From the NCBI GenBank assembly GCA_024690425.1, contig JAILCT010000167.1, forward strand, positions 1 to 22,820: a stretch of 22,820 bases of DNA, written 5' to 3'. Every line of letters begins with the position of its first letter. Within the stretch, counting starts at the first letter, position 1. Shown in pieces: positions 22,640 to 22,820 of the stretch. Position numbers and translations under genes: made by a program. The notes under the pieces are model-generated. The model saw nothing but the letters and a program-made list of their open reading frames with translations, searched no databases and was not told the origin of the DNA. This stretch comes from Lachnospiraceae bacterium. Lineage in GTDB: Bacteria > Bacillota_A > Clostridia > Lachnospirales > Lachnospiraceae.

Positions 22640-22820
22640 ATGGATAAAGAAGTAATAATCGATGGAAAACTTTTTGTTCCGGTTGAAAAGCCTATTAAAG
22701 TTGAGTATTTCAGACCTGATGAGGGTATGAAGATATATCACATGGGACGAGATGTCTTGTATCGGATAGCCAGGGATGCCGGAGCATTTTATAAGGTCAA
22801 AAGAGCTACGTTCATTAATA
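22640..22820 (+). CDS. Second excisionase-like protein, cut by the window end
   Basis: Begins MDKEVIIDGKLFVPVEKP at ATG 22640, with AGGAGGT (22629-22635) overlapping the previous stop codon. About 60 codons are visible and the frame is open to the window edge. The part YHMGRDVLYRIARDAGAFYKVKRATFIN aligns with YHIGKTKLVDIAKKAGAFLKIDKTVLID of the gene before it, so the two are tandem paralogues. An integrase is expected beyond the window but cannot be seen. Confidence 0.65.
   Translation, partial: MDKEVIIDGKLFVPVEKPIKVEYFRPDEGMKIYHMGRDVLYRIARDAGAFYKVKRATFIN

Overview
The window looks like a chromosomal segment of a Gram-positive anaerobe of the Bacillota, most likely Lachnospiraceae-like. This is inferred from gene order (rpsO-pnp; an Asp23/YqhY protein with nusB-xseA-xseB-ispA-dxs-tlyA-nadK-argR-recN), from AGGAGG-type ribosome sites, and from protein style. 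It is not a database match. Almost everything is on the + strand and most of it is conserved housekeeping.

Layout. (1) 1-2771: rpsO, a strong terminator hairpin, then a roughly 210-nt intergenic stretch that folds on paper into a large branched RNA closed by long end-to-end helices, then pnp. (2) 2772-3486: a 0.7-kb gap without a gene. It holds a perfect 34-bp inverted repeat of REP-like type, an AT-rich tract with two perfect DnaA boxes and a third near-match, and two similar promoter/leader units before deoB. (3) 3487-7646: deoB, prfC and, overlapping prfC by one base, a lipoprotein with a transglutaminase-like catalytic core. (4) 7654-16702: a promoter and a compact ten-gene run with many overlaps, joining Asp23-family protein, NusB, exonuclease VII, isoprenoid precursor synthesis (IspA, Dxs), TlyA, NAD kinase, ArgR and RecN. 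Two spacers in this run carry short tandem duplications that begin at or just before the upstream stop codon. (5) 16770-18360: an unrecognised membrane-anchored two-repeat protein and, converging on it, a small unrecognised acidic protein. (6) 18544-20713: a polar amino-acid ABC importer (permease, ATPase, lipoprotein receptor), then glgA (20752-22194). (7) 22195-22820: base and codon use change. A tandem 11-bp repeat, a strong terminator and two tandem related excisionase-like genes (the second cut by the window end) suggest the edge of an integrated mobile element.

How the parts work together: rpsO/pnp serve translation and RNA decay; deoB serves nucleoside salvage; prfC serves termination. 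The long operon couples transcription antitermination, DNA repair (XseAB, RecN), isoprenoid supply and NADP supply, as is typical of Clostridia. The best candidate for something undescribed is the structured RNA between rpsO and pnp (445-654). The DnaA-box/REP/duplicated-promoter gap before deoB and the mobile-element edge after glgA come next.
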